DNA of 64,000 bases from the NCBI RefSeq assembly GCF_004138485.1, contig NZ_RYEV01000004.1, forward strand, positions 556,803 through 620,802. The letters are read 5' to 3'. Below, in pieces: positions 16,238 through 24,888 of this stretch. The notes below the pieces were generated by a model that saw only the letters and a program-made list of their open reading frames with translations, had not been told where the DNA came from and did not search any database. Both the position numbers and the translations under genes were made by a program. Numbering within the stretch: position 1 is the first letter of the stretch; every line of letters starts with the position of its first letter. The DNA is from Peristeroidobacter soli (lineage in GTDB: Bacteria; Pseudomonadota; Gammaproteobacteria; Steroidobacterales; Steroidobacteraceae).

Positions 16238-17416
16238 ATGAAAGCCCACCAAGCTCAATACGTCCCGGGACTGGACCTGCTGCGGTTCTTCGCCGCCTGC
16301 ATCGTCATGGTGTTCCACCTGGCATTCTGGTCGTGGGCCTTCCCCACCGGGCAAGTCGCGATCGCCTCCCACGGCGTGGCCAATTTCAAGGACTGGACCA
16401 CGCTCGCGCCGTTCGGCTGGGCCGGCGTGCAGATCTTTTTCGTGATTTCCGGTTTCGTCATCGTCGTGTCGGCGGAGCGCAGCTCGGCCTATAAATTCTT
16501 CGTGAGCCGCTTCACGCGCCTGGTGCCCGCCGTGTGGATCTGCGCCACCATCGCGCTGCTCGCCTGGCTGCTGGTCGACGTGGGCACCCGGCCGCTGTCA
16601 TTGCTCGCGATGTACGTCCGCAGCGTCGGCTTCTTCCCCAAAGGCGCCTGGATCGACAGCGTCTACTGGACGCTCGGGGTCGAGATCTGTTTCTACGCAC
16701 TGATGTTCGTGCTGCTCATGAGCCACCGGCAGCGCTGGATCAAACCCATCATGTGCAGTATCGGACTGATCAGCACGCTGTTCTGGATCGGCTATACCGC
16801 GGCCGCCCAGGACCGGAACAGCGCGCTGTTCCAGATCTTCAGCCAGGTGCAATGGTCGAGGTTCGCACAGCTGCTGCTGATCCAGCACGGCGTGTTCTTT
16901 GCGTTCGGCGTGCTGCTGTGGTCGCACTTCCTGAAGCAGTCCTCCCGCGGCCAGCTCGCCTGGCTCGCGCTGTTCGCCGTCGGCGGCTGTTTACAGATCG
17001 CCGGCGAGAGCGTCCTGAAACTGGAAAAGACCGGCCTGTCCTTCTCGCCGCTCACGCCGTGCGTGATCTGGTTGAGCGCGATGCTGTTCTTCTGGATCGC
17101 GGTCGCCAACAACGCCCGCGCGCAGCAACTGCCGGCCTGGTGCCTGCAGCTCCTGCGGCGCCTGGGCTTGATGACCTACCCGCTCTATCTGCTCCACAAC
17201 GTGACCGGCGGCGCCTTGCTGGGGGCCTTCATCGAAGCGGGCATTCCCTCCTCCGTCGCACTGGCCATCACCATCGCGGCCGTGCTGACGCTCAGCTGGT
17301 GGATCTCCAAGGTCCCGGAACCTGCGCTTCAGAAGGCGACGCGTGCTGTGTTCGATGCAGCCCGGGCACGTTGGCAGTCCACGAGCCGCAGCGCAGGCGT
17401 TCGCGACGCCAGTTAA
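16238..17416 (+). CDS. Acyltransferase 3 (OafA/NodX-type) membrane O-acyltransferase
   Basis: A 392-residue inner-membrane protein with about ten transmembrane helices. It begins with the family hallmark YVPGLDLLRFFAACIVMVFHLAFW, whose histidine is the likely catalytic or acyl-handling residue. GVQIFFVISGFVIV and FFVSRFTRLVPAVW (the R-x-x-R loop) follow. Members acetylate or succinylate surface polysaccharides, lipid A sugars, peptidoglycan or antibiotics. No glycan genes are adjacent, so the acceptor is unknown. ATG 16238 begins at the usual distance from the first helix, although its ribosome binding site is weak. Confidence 0.9.
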   Translation: MKAHQAQYVPGLDLLRFFAACIVMVFHLAFWSWAFPTGQVAIASHGVANFKDWTTLAPFGWAGVQIFFVISGFVIVVSAERSSAYKFFVSRFTRLVPAVWICATIALLAWLLVDVGTRPLSLLAMYVRSVGFFPKGAWIDSVYWTLGVEICFYALMFVLLMSHRQRWIKPIMCSIGLISTLFWIGYTAAAQDRNSALFQIFSQVQWSRFAQLLLIQHGVFFAFGVLLWSHFLKQSSRGQLAWLALFAVGGCLQIAGESVLKLEKTGLSFSPLTPCVIWLSAMLFFWIAVANNARAQQLPAWCLQLLRRLGLMTYPLYLLHNVTGGALLGAFIEAGIPSSVALAITIAAVLTLSWWISKVPEPALQKATRAVFDAARARWQSTSRSAGVRDAS

Positions 17417-17577
17417 AAGTCGCGCAAATCGCCCCGCGCAGACATTCTTCCACCGCTCCGCCCCGCGCCGCTTGATCGTTGCAAGCGGCCCGCCGTTTGC
17501 CGCGCGAATCACATGAACCTGTCCGCGGCCGTTACCTAAAATTACTTTTAACTACTACAAGGTGGCGGAAAGCATGC

Positions 17578-19665
17578 ATGCGGGATACTCAATCGGTCGT
17601 GTACGGACTCGTCGCGTGCATTCCGTTTTCAGCGGCGCTCGCCGCTGAGCCCGCCCCGACCTCGGATCCCGAAGAGCCTCCCATCGGTGGCGCGTCGATC
17701 GTGGCCTTACCGGTGAATGCAGGCTCCGGCGTCATTCGCTACGAAGCAACGTTCTTCACTGAGTTCCAGCCGACCACGGCGCTGGACATGGTGAAGCGTC
17801 TGCCGGGCTTCGCGTTCGAGCCGGGCGACACGACCGTGCGTGGTTTCGCGGGCGCGCTGGGCAACGTGCTGATCGACGGTCAGCGCCCGACCTCGAAGGC
17901 AGTGTTGCTCGAAGATGTGCTTCGACGTATTCCGGTATCCGGCGTCGCCGCCATCGAAGTGATCCGAGGAGGCGCGCCGGGCATCAACATGCAAGGTCAA
18001 TCGGTAGTCGCGAACGTGGTCCGCTCCAGTGGCGACATGAGCACGCACGCGGCTGAAATCACGGGCTTGTTCGCGGGCGATCACGACCCGGGCGTCGGCT
18101 TGCGACTGGAGTCGGCCAGCAACATCGATCGGCTCTCGCTCAACGGCACGCTGAATCTTCGTGACGAGCAGAAGTACGGCGACTCGGGCACCGGCGAGCT
18201 GATCCGTCGCAATGCCGCTCGCGACGTCATTCTCGCGAGCGACTTCGAGACCGACTGGCGTCAACGTCAGTTGCAGGCCAGCGGCTCGGCCGAATATCAG
18301 GGCCAGGCCGGGCTGCTGCGGATCAACGTGGGCGGCACCAGTCAGGACAACGAGCAGTTCGACATTCTCACGCCGCGCACCGGTGTGCCGCAGACGTTCG
18401 ATTCGCGCGTCGTCACCAACATCAACCTCGATCAAGGCGAAGCCGGCGTCGACTACGAACATTCGCTCAGTGACGCGCTCACCGGCCGCATGCTGTTGCT
18501 GCAGACATTGGAAAAGAAGGTCATCACGGCCGACTCGATCGATGCAGTCAATCTGCAACGCTCCGAGGACGAGGCATTCCGTGGTGAATCCATCCTGCGC
18601 AGCTCGGCGACCTATCGCGCCTCTCCCGCCGTGACCATCGAGAGCGGTCTGGAGGGCGCGTATAACTTTCTGGAGGTCGACGCGAGCCTCACGCGCAATG
18701 GCACGGCGGTGGAACTGCCCGCCGACAACGTGAAGATCGAAGAGCGTCGTGGCGAGGCGTACGTCGATGTGCGCTGGAAGGTCACGCCGCGGCTCGCGAG
18801 CGACATCGGCATGCGCTACGAAAGATCGACGATCAGCCAGTCCGGCGATCATCAGGCCAGGCGCACGTTGAGCTACCCGAAGCCGCGCATGACGGTCCGC
18901 TTCGATCTGAACCCGGACATTCAATTGCGTGGCCGTATCGAACGCACCGTCAGCCAGCTCGAATTCCGCGACTTCGCCTCCCAGGCATCGCTCGACGCCG
19001 GCACCATCAACGGCGGCAATGCCGAGCTGCGCCCCGAGAACGCGTGGGAGTTCGAAGGCGGCATCGAGAATCGCTTCTGGGGCAGCGGCGCCATCGTGCT
19101 GAGTTATATGTACTCGCGAGTCAGCAACGTGGTCGATCTGGTGCCGGTCGGCCAGTTCGATGCGCCCGGCAATCTCGGCAGCGGCACGCGCGAGAAGATC
19201 GCGTTCGGATTGTCACTGCCGCTGGAGCGGATCGGTCTGTCCGGCACGCTGCTGCGTTTCAACGGCGACTGGAACTGGTCCAAGGTCGACGATCCGGTCA
19301 CTCATGAATCCCGACGCATCACCAAGCACGCGCCGGTCGGCGGCGACGTGCTGATCACCAAGGAGTTCCCGTCGTTCGGCTCGACGCTGTCGCTCGAGAA
19401 CTCCTATAGCAAGCGCGAAACTCATTTCAGGACCGGCGAGGTCCGCACCGATCATTGGGATCATTTCCTGCGACTGTATTGGGACTGGACGCCGAAGGCC
19501 GACACCGTGGTCCGCCTGATGTTCAACAACTTCACCGGACGCCCGAAGAGCCGGTGGCGCACGGTGTATGACGGCACGCGCGCCAGCGGCGAGATTCTTT
19601 ATCACGAGGATCGTCACATCGACGCGCTCCGCTTCGTACAGCTGCAAGTCCGCAGAACGTTCTGA
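17578..19665 (+). CDS. TonB-dependent receptor-like outer-membrane protein
   Basis: A 695-residue outer-membrane protein with a signal peptide (cut near ALA-AEPA, residue 22). The plug domain shows LDMVKRLPGFAFEPGD, TVRGFAGALGNVLIDGQRPTSK and IPVSGVAAIEVIRGGAPG, and a barrel ends LQVRRTF. Unlike the receptor at 10379-12592, no clear TonB box is visible between the signal peptide and the plug. The LIDGQRP plug variant belongs to a less studied receptor subgroup. ATG 17578 lies behind AAGGTGG. It appears monocistronic. The AT-rich stretch before it (about 17535-17560) is the likely promoter. Ligand unknown. Confidence 0.87.
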   Translation: MRDTQSVVYGLVACIPFSAALAAEPAPTSDPEEPPIGGASIVALPVNAGSGVIRYEATFFTEFQPTTALDMVKRLPGFAFEPGDTTVRGFAGALGNVLIDGQRPTSKAVLLEDVLRRIPVSGVAAIEVIRGGAPGINMQGQSVVANVVRSSGDMSTHAAEITGLFAGDHDPGVGLRLESASNIDRLSLNGTLNLRDEQKYGDSGTGELIRRNAARDVILASDFETDWRQRQLQASGSAEYQGQAGLLRINVGGTSQDNEQFDILTPRTGVPQTFDSRVVTNINLDQGEAGVDYEHSLSDALTGRMLLLQTLEKKVITADSIDAVNLQRSEDEAFRGESILRSSATYRASPAVTIESGLEGAYNFLEVDASLTRNGTAVELPADNVKIEERRGEAYVDVRWKVTPRLASDIGMRYERSTISQSGDHQARRTLSYPKPRMTVRFDLNPDIQLRGRIERTVSQLEFRDFASQASLDAGTINGGNAELRPENAWEFEGGIENRFWGSGAIVLSYMYSRVSNVVDLVPVGQFDAPGNLGSGTREKIAFGLSLPLERIGLSGTLLRFNGDWNWSKVDDPVTHESRRITKHAPVGGDVLITKEFPSFGSTLSLENSYSKRETHFRTGEVRTDHWDHFLRLYWDWTPKADTVVRLMFNNFTGRPKSRWRTVYDGTRASGEILYHEDRHIDALRFVQLQVRRTF

Positions 19666-19763
19666 TCGATCTTCGACTGGAAGCCGCGCGCCAGTTCCTG
19701 AGCGACGGCGCCACCGTCGCCATCACCGGCCGCTCGGTGGACGGCGGTGTCAGCGCCCTCTAG
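19665..19763 (+). pseudogene. Deletion remnant of a short-chain dehydrogenase (SDR)
   Basis: Immediately after the receptor stop, an open frame reads DLRLEAARQFLSDGATVAITGRS and continues into VDGGVSAL-stop (19761-19763). The first part matches the SDR segment from the glycine-rich turn through the second strand (classically G-x-G-L-ATA..FLA-GA.VAITGR). The last part matches the classical SDR C-terminus (..VDGG.SA). The roughly 190 residues that normally lie between them are missing, with the junction near 19735. There is no start codon at the expected place. It overlaps the end of the convergent GST gene by 4 bp. Confidence 0.6.
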
Positions 19764-20386
19764 GCCGCCGCGAGGCTCGCCATTGCGTCCTTGATGCGCA
19801 TCGCCGCTTTGGGACGCTCGTACATCCGCTTCATATAGGCGAGCAGCGTCGGACTCTCATCGAGCAGGCCGATTTCGTTGCCCCAATCGAGCGTGTACGC
19901 GGTCACGAAATCGCCGACGCTGACGCGATCGCCGACCAGATATTCGCGGCCCTGCATGTGCTTCTCCAGCACTCGCGCCATGGTCCGAAAATCCTCTTTG
20001 GCGAGCTCGATGTCCGAGGCCTGGCGCTTCTCTTGCGGATACAGGAAGGAGTTCTTCGCGATTCGCCACAATGGCTGCTCGAGCTCGGTGACGACGAACA
20101 GCATCCAGCGATTGAGCTGCGAGCGCAGCTTCAGGTCGGTCGGCAACAAGCCCTTCTGCGGATATTTCTCGGCCAGGTAGACCGCGATGGCGACCGACTC
20201 GGTCAACACGAAATCGCCGTCGACCAGCGCCGGCACCTTGCCGGCCGGATTGATCGCCAGATATTCCGGCGTCTGACCGGCGCCTTCGTTGAGTTTGACG
20301 ACCACGGACTCGAACGGGATGCCCAGCTCCTGCAATGTCCAGCGGGCACGAATCGAACGGGTCGGGGCGAGCTCGTACAGTTTCAT
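19760..20386 (-). CDS. Glutathione S-transferase family protein
   Basis: A 208-residue soluble protein. The N-terminal thioredoxin-like domain has MKLYELAPTRSIRARWTLQELG, with the serine/arginine pair near the glutathione site, then NPAGKVPALVDGDFVLTESVAIAVYLAEKYP, which contains the cis-proline VPAL motif and the ES pair that binds the gamma-glutamyl group. The C-terminal all-helical domain includes LVGDRVSVGDFV, the N-capping box of GSTs. ATG 20386 follows AGGAGAG. It stands alone and its 3' end meets the SDR remnant. The electrophilic substrate is unknown. Confidence 0.92.
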   Translation of the reverse strand: MKLYELAPTRSIRARWTLQELGIPFESVVVKLNEGAGQTPEYLAINPAGKVPALVDGDFVLTESVAIAVYLAEKYPQKGLLPTDLKLRSQLNRWMLFVVTELEQPLWRIAKNSFLYPQEKRQASDIELAKEDFRTMARVLEKHMQGREYLVGDRVSVGDFVTAYTLDWGNEIGLLDESPTLLAYMKRMYERPKAAMRIKDAMASLAAA

Positions 20387-20626
20387 GGCGTCTCTCCTGG
20401 AAAGTTATCTCAAGGACGAACCAGAACGCGCCAGACCGACAGGGCATCGACGCATCGATTGCAGAGCCTGCCCCCATGAGCAGATTCAGCCGCGATGTCA
20501 GCCATTGCTGTCGCGTACCGGTCGCATGTGTCGCCAAGAGCCGTTGCTCCATTGGTATCCTTCACTGCTGAACGGGGCAAGCACCCGGACGCCAGCGGTG
20601 GGAGTGACAACTTTGACGGCAGTCCG

Positions 20627-21847
20627 ATGGATTCGATGATCACCGCCGCCGCGCGGGCGCTCGCGGCGGGCGATCCACTCGGTGCATTGAAACGCGTGGC
20701 CCTGCGCGACGATGCGCCTGCCCTGGCCCTGCGAGGCATTGCCATGGCACAGCTCGGCGATTTTGTGAAAGCCAAGGCGCTGATCCGCAGCGCGTCGCGG
20801 TCGTTCGGCCCGAAAGAGACGATGGCCCGGGCCCGATGCGCCGTCGCCGAAGCCGAGATCGCGCTCGCCTCGCGCGACCTGCACTGGCCCCAGAAGGCAC
20901 TCGATGCCGCCCGCGTGACGCTCGAAGAACACGGCGATGCGACCAACGCCGCCCTCGCCCGCTATCTGGAAATCCGCCGCCTGCTGTTGATCGGGCGCGT
21001 CGATGCGGCCGAAGACCTGCTCGCTCATCTGAACTTCGGGTCCATGCCGCCTGCGTTGCGGGCAGCTCACGAGCTCATCGTTGCCGGCATCGCGATGAGA
21101 CGCGTCGATTCCACAACAGCCCGCGCCGCGCTGACTCGCGCCGGCCGCGCCGCTCGAGAAGCGCGGATACCGGCGCTCTACTCGGAGGTCGAGAACGCCT
21201 CACGAGTATTGAACACGCCGGCAGCCCGATTGATCGCACGCGGCGAAGTGCGACCGCTGCTGCTCGATGAAGTCGAAACTGTGCTGGCATCCAACGCGCT
21301 CGTGGTCGACGCGTGCCGGCACGTCGTTCGCAGCGGGAAGTCGACGACCTCGCTCGCGACACGCCCGGTGCTGTTCATGTTGGTACGAGCGCTGGCGGAA
21401 GCGTGGCCTGAAGATGTGCCGAGAGGCACGCTCATCACGCGAGCGTTCCGAGCCAAGGTCGCCGATGAGTCGCATCGAGCGCGGTTGCGCGTCGAGATGG
21501 GGCGACTTCGCTCCAAGCTGCGAACCGTCGCGAATGTGAGCGCGACGGAACGTGGCTTCTCGCTGGAGCCCAAGCCCGCACGCGACGTCGTCGTGCTCGC
21601 ACGGCCCGTCGAAGAGGAATATGCGTCGGTGCTGGCCCTGCTCGCGGACGGTGAGTCGTGGTCCAGCTCGGCACTGGCGCTCGGGCTCGGCACGAGTCAA
21701 CGCACCGTTCAACGCGCGCTCGACTCGCTGGCCGAGGGTGGCAAGGTGCAGTCGTTCGGCCGAGGCCGCGCCCGCCGCTGGATGACGCCGCCGGTCCCAG
21801 GATTCGCGACGACCTTGTTACTCCCTGCTCCGCTGCCGGGCGACTAG
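20627..21847 (+). CDS. Putative regulator: helical-repeat N-terminus and two winged-helix segments
   Basis: A 406-residue protein I do not recognise by name. Residues about 1-200 are alanine- and leucine-rich helices of TPR-like spacing. Residues about 245-315 (RPVLFMLVRALAEAWPED through ARLRVEMGRLRSKL and ERGFSL) have the pattern of an OmpR/BTAD-type winged helix. Residues about 331-385 (ALLADGESWSSSALALGLGTSQRTVQRALDSLAEGGKVQSFGRGRARRW) form a second, MarR/GntR-like winged helix. It is followed after 9 bp by the beta-propeller gene, which it may control. The start is uncertain: ATG 20627 has no clear ribosome binding site and ATG 20495 is possible. DNA binding is inferred from fold pattern only. 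Confidence 0.65.
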   Translation: MDSMITAAARALAAGDPLGALKRVALRDDAPALALRGIAMAQLGDFVKAKALIRSASRSFGPKETMARARCAVAEAEIALASRDLHWPQKALDAARVTLEEHGDATNAALARYLEIRRLLLIGRVDAAEDLLAHLNFGSMPPALRAAHELIVAGIAMRRVDSTTARAALTRAGRAAREARIPALYSEVENASRVLNTPAARLIARGEVRPLLLDEVETVLASNALVVDACRHVVRSGKSTTSLATRPVLFMLVRALAEAWPEDVPRGTLITRAFRAKVADESHRARLRVEMGRLRSKLRTVANVSATERGFSLEPKPARDVVVLARPVEEEYASVLALLADGESWSSSALALGLGTSQRTVQRALDSLAEGGKVQSFGRGRARRWMTPPVPGFATTLLLPAPLPGD

Positions 21848-21856
21848 GATGGCCCC

Positions 21857-22489
21857 ATGAAACGCACCAAAGCCAACATCGTTCGTGAATATGGTCCCTT
21901 CCCGGGTGTCGACGGCGTGCATGGAGTCACCTATGACGGCGCGCAGGTCTGGTTTGCCTCCGGCGACAAATTGAACGCACTGGATCCGGCGAGCGGCAAG
22001 ACCGTGCGCTCGCTCGACGTTGCGGCCCACGCCGGTACCGCGTTCGACGGCCAACATCTGTTTCAGATCGCCGAAAATCGCATTCAGAAAATCGATGTAA
22101 AGACCGGTCAGGTGCTCGCGACCATCCCTGCACCGGGCAACGGCGGCGACTCGGGACTCACCTGGGCCGAGGGCACGCTGTGGGTCGGTCATTATCGGGA
22201 ACGGAAGATCTATCAAGTCGATCCCGAGAATGGCGCCGTCCTGCGCACCATCGAGTCGAATCGCTTTGTCACCGGCGTCACCTGGCTGGAAGGCGAGCTG
22301 TGGCATGCGACCTGGGAGGGCGACCAGAGCGAACTGCGTCATCTCGATCCGGCCACCGGGGAGGTGCTGGAAAGCGTCGAGATGCCGGCGGGCGTCGGCG
22401 TCTCCGGTCTGGAATCCAATGGCAAGGATCAGTTCTTCTGTGGCGGCGGCAACAGCGGCAAGGTCCGCGCGGTGCGCCGGCCGGCTTAA
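21857..22489 (+). CDS. Small beta-propeller protein (Vgb/YncE/PQQ-repeat-like)
   Basis: A 210-residue cytoplasmic protein without a signal peptide. Repeats of the form G-x-x-(V/L)-W-x-(A/G)-x-x-x-x-x-x-(L/I)-x-x-(L/V)-D-P appear: VWFASGDKLNALDPASGKT, HLFQIAENRIQKIDVKTGQ, LWVGHYRERKIYQVDPENGA, and LWHATWEGDQSELRHLDPATGE. These are propeller blades of the streptogramin lyase/YncE kind. ATG 21857 follows AGGA eight bases upstream. It lies 9 bp after the two-winged-helix regulator gene, probably in one operon. Blade number (about five) is low for a closed propeller. Function unknown. Confidence 0.7.
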   Translation: MKRTKANIVREYGPFPGVDGVHGVTYDGAQVWFASGDKLNALDPASGKTVRSLDVAAHAGTAFDGQHLFQIAENRIQKIDVKTGQVLATIPAPGNGGDSGLTWAEGTLWVGHYRERKIYQVDPENGAVLRTIESNRFVTGVTWLEGELWHATWEGDQSELRHLDPATGEVLESVEMPAGVGVSGLESNGKDQFFCGGGNSGKVRAVRRPA

Positions 22490-22596
22490 CTGAATTCGGA
22501 GTCAGCGCCAAACTGACGCAGACAAAACGTTGCCCTCGACCGTGGCCGAGCAGAATCCAGCTCACCAAGCTGGAAAGCTGCCAAAGAAACAGAGCC

Positions 22597-23346
22597 ATGG
22601 TGATGCTCGAACTGCTTCGTGTACAGGCGCAGACCCAAGCCCAACTGCTCACCAACTGCGTGATCGCGCTGGCGCGCGATCCGCTCTCGCCCGATCAACT
22701 CAACGCCTGCGCCTCGGCGGCGCGCTCCTTCGAGGCGACAGCGCACATGGTCGGGCTCGAAGCCGGCGCCGAACTGGCGCGCTCGATGGAAGAGTGCCTG
22801 GCCGCGGTCCGGCGCGGCGACATCGAGCTTCAACAGCAGCTCATCGGCATGATGCTACAGGCCGTCGACCTGCTCGACTCGATGGCCAAGCTGCCGCGAA
22901 CCACACCGATCGCGCCCCTGCCACACTTGACGGCAGTCGCCGAGCGGACCGAGACCCAGCCCAGCAAGCACAAGCCGGTCATTCTGGTCGTCGATGACAG
23001 CATGGAGGTCCGCGAGCTCGAGCGGAAGCTACTCCGCTTTCGCGGCTACGACGTCGTGACCGCGGCCGACGGCCTCGAAGCCTGGTACGCGGTCCTGAGC
23101 GGAAACATCGATCTCGTTCTGACGGACATCGACATGCCGCTGTTGGACGGCATCCAGCTGACCCGCCGGATCCGCAAGGATCCTCGCTTCAAGAAGCTGC
23201 CGGTGCTGATCGCCTGCGATAAAGACAACGTCCAGCAACGCTGGCGCGGCTTCGATGCCGGCGCCACCTATTACGTCATCAAGGGCACCTTTCATGACAC
23301 GCTCGTGGAAGCCGTGGCCACTCGGATCGGACCGACGGAATTTTGA
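22597..23346 (+). CDS. Degenerate Hpt-like domain fused to a receiver domain
   Basis: A 249-residue signalling protein. Residues 1-95 look like a CheA/WspE-type Hpt helix bundle, but the segment aligning with HSxKGAARxVGL reads RSFEATAHMVGL. The phosphoacceptor histidine is R43 and the following lysine-glycine are E46-A47, so this part cannot accept phosphate as usual. Residues 127-245 are a receiver domain with the acid pair D133-D134, phosphoacceptor D177 (LTDIDMP) and K229, with C207 near the usual Ser/Thr switch. ATG 22597 has no strong ribosome binding site. The neighbouring genes encode an intact Hpt protein and a receiver-wHTH protein, suggesting a split phosphorelay. Confidence 0.78.
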   Translation: MVMLELLRVQAQTQAQLLTNCVIALARDPLSPDQLNACASAARSFEATAHMVGLEAGAELARSMEECLAAVRRGDIELQQQLIGMMLQAVDLLDSMAKLPRTTPIAPLPHLTAVAERTETQPSKHKPVILVVDDSMEVRELERKLLRFRGYDVVTAADGLEAWYAVLSGNIDLVLTDIDMPLLDGIQLTRRIRKDPRFKKLPVLIACDKDNVQQRWRGFDAGATYYVIKGTFHDTLVEAVATRIGPTEF

Positions 23347-23387
23347 CGCTCGGCGCGGGCCGCAACCTGCGTCAAATTGACCCAGAC

Positions 23388-23780
23388 TCAGAGATCGAGT
23401 GTGGCGCCCGCCGCGAGCAATCGTTCCGCCGCCGCCTCGCGAAACTTCGCGAGCTCCCCTTCGAGCTCGCGCACGACGCTATCGACCTGAACGATGGAAC
23501 CATGTAAATCTTTCTGGAGTTGAGCAGCGATCGTCGAGATGCGGTTCGCGCCGAGCATCGCGGCGCTACCTTTCAACGTGTGCATCGTCTCGACCCTCGC
23601 GGAGACATCCTGACTGGCCAGCTCACGAATGAAAGTGGCAGCATTGCCGAGGAATTTGCAATAGATCGCGGCAACCGCGGCTGGCGCGGCGAGGCTTTGG
23701 AGCAGATCCTCGAACACGGCGGAGTCGAGAACATCGGTCGAGAGAGCGCTACCTGGCCGGGCGTCTGCAGAATGTGACAT
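23388..23780 (-). CDS. Histidine phosphotransfer (Hpt) domain protein
   Basis: A 130-residue cytoplasmic protein of one four-helix Hpt domain. The motif MHTLKGSAAMLGANR holds the phosphoacceptor H67 with K70 and G71 in their conserved places. Such proteins pass phosphate between the receiver of a hybrid kinase and a response regulator. It is convergent with the Hpt-like/receiver gene and divergent from the receiver-wHTH gene (84-bp gap), so it is placed to link the two. No full kinase lies immediately beside it; the hybrid kinase at 26754 is the nearest candidate donor. Confidence 0.88.
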   Translation of the reverse strand: MSHSADARPGSALSTDVLDSAVFEDLLQSLAAPAAVAAIYCKFLGNAATFIRELASQDVSARVETMHTLKGSAAMLGANRISTIAAQLQKDLHGSIVQVDSVVRELEGELAKFREAAAERLLAAGATLDL

Positions 23781-23864
23781 GTGCTAAGTGGTGACAGTCT
23801 CGGGTCAGTATAGGGTACATTGCACACGGTCCACCTGTGGGGCCGGTACGTTACGAGTCCACGG

Positions 23865-24773
23865 ATGAAATCGCAGCCTGGCATGCGTACTAACGAAGAA
23901 GCGGCGAACAGCCGCGTCCTGGTCATCGACAACGATTCCTCGATGGTGCTGTGGGTCCGCTCGGTACTGCAGACCGAAGGCTACGACGTTCGCACGGCTT
24001 TGAGCGGCGAGGAAGCGCTCGCGGTCCTGCGAGCTACACCTGATGTGCTGGTCGCAATCAGTGATATCCACATGCCGGGCATGGACGGCATCAGCCTGCT
24101 CAAGAGCCTCGGCTCGCTCAACGGTGCCGCCTCCGTGCCCCGCTTCATCTTTCTCACCGCGTACCCCGAAGTGGACTTCGCCGTTCAGGCGCTGCGTCTC
24201 GGCGCGGTGGACTTCCTGGTCAAACCCGTTCGCCCGCAGGAACTGCTGAACGCGGTACGAAGCGCGGTCGAGCGCATGGACCAGAACCGCGAGGCCATGA
24301 AGTTGACCGATCAGGCCGCGATGCTGGCACAACAAGCCGAAGCGCTCGCCGCGGCACTCAGCGTGTGGAAACATCCGCAGACCGAGTCCGCCGCGCAATC
24401 GGCTGAAGCAAACCGATGCAATCTCACCACCGTCGGTCTAGACCGCCTGCGTCGTCCTCGCCAGGCGCTGGAGCCCCTCGGTGAATTGGATGATGTCGCG
24501 TGGGATCTACTGCTCGAGCTACTGCGCGCGGACAAAACCGCGCAACGAATTTCCGTCTCCGCACTGAGCATCTCCGTACCGCATATCTCTCCGACGACAG
24601 CACTTCGTCGCATCCGAGAGCTGGTCAAGGCCGGACATATTCTGCGCAATCCCGATCCCATGGACGCGCGTCGCGACTTCGTCATGCTCGCGTCCGAGTG
24701 TCGCGCTGCACTCGAACATTATTTGGAACAAGTCGCAAAAGAGCTCGCCGCGGCGGTTGCCCCGCGTACGTAG
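23865..24773 (+). CDS. Response regulator with C-terminal MarR-like winged helix
   Basis: A 302-residue protein. The receiver domain (residues 17-135) has the acid residue cluster IDNDSS, phosphoacceptor D67 (ISDIHMPGMDG), T98 (FLTAYPE) and K120 (LVKPVRP). A helical linker (about 135-200) leads to a region LDDVAWDLLLELLRADKTAQRISVSALSISVPHISPTTALRRIRELVKAGHILRNPDPMDARRDFV, whose helix-turn-helix and wing pattern resembles MarR-type winged helices with strain or species-level variation. This output is unusual for response regulators. The start may be ATG 23865 or ATG 23883. It is divergent from the Hpt gene and probably its phosphoryl acceptor. Confidence 0.8.
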   Translation: MKSQPGMRTNEEAANSRVLVIDNDSSMVLWVRSVLQTEGYDVRTALSGEEALAVLRATPDVLVAISDIHMPGMDGISLLKSLGSLNGAASVPRFIFLTAYPEVDFAVQALRLGAVDFLVKPVRPQELLNAVRSAVERMDQNREAMKLTDQAAMLAQQAEALAAALSVWKHPQTESAAQSAEANRCNLTTVGLDRLRRPRQALEPLGELDDVAWDLLLELLRADKTAQRISVSALSISVPHISPTTALRRIRELVKAGHILRNPDPMDARRDFVMLASECRAALEHYLEQVAKELAAAVAPRT

Positions 24774-24888
24774 CGACTGCGACGTATGCGTCAGATTGAT
24801 GTAAGTCTCGCTTGTTGTAGTGACCTGTGTTCGGTAGAAACATCGCCGGCGCGAAAAACTCACGACCGACATAGAAACGGAGGACGCG

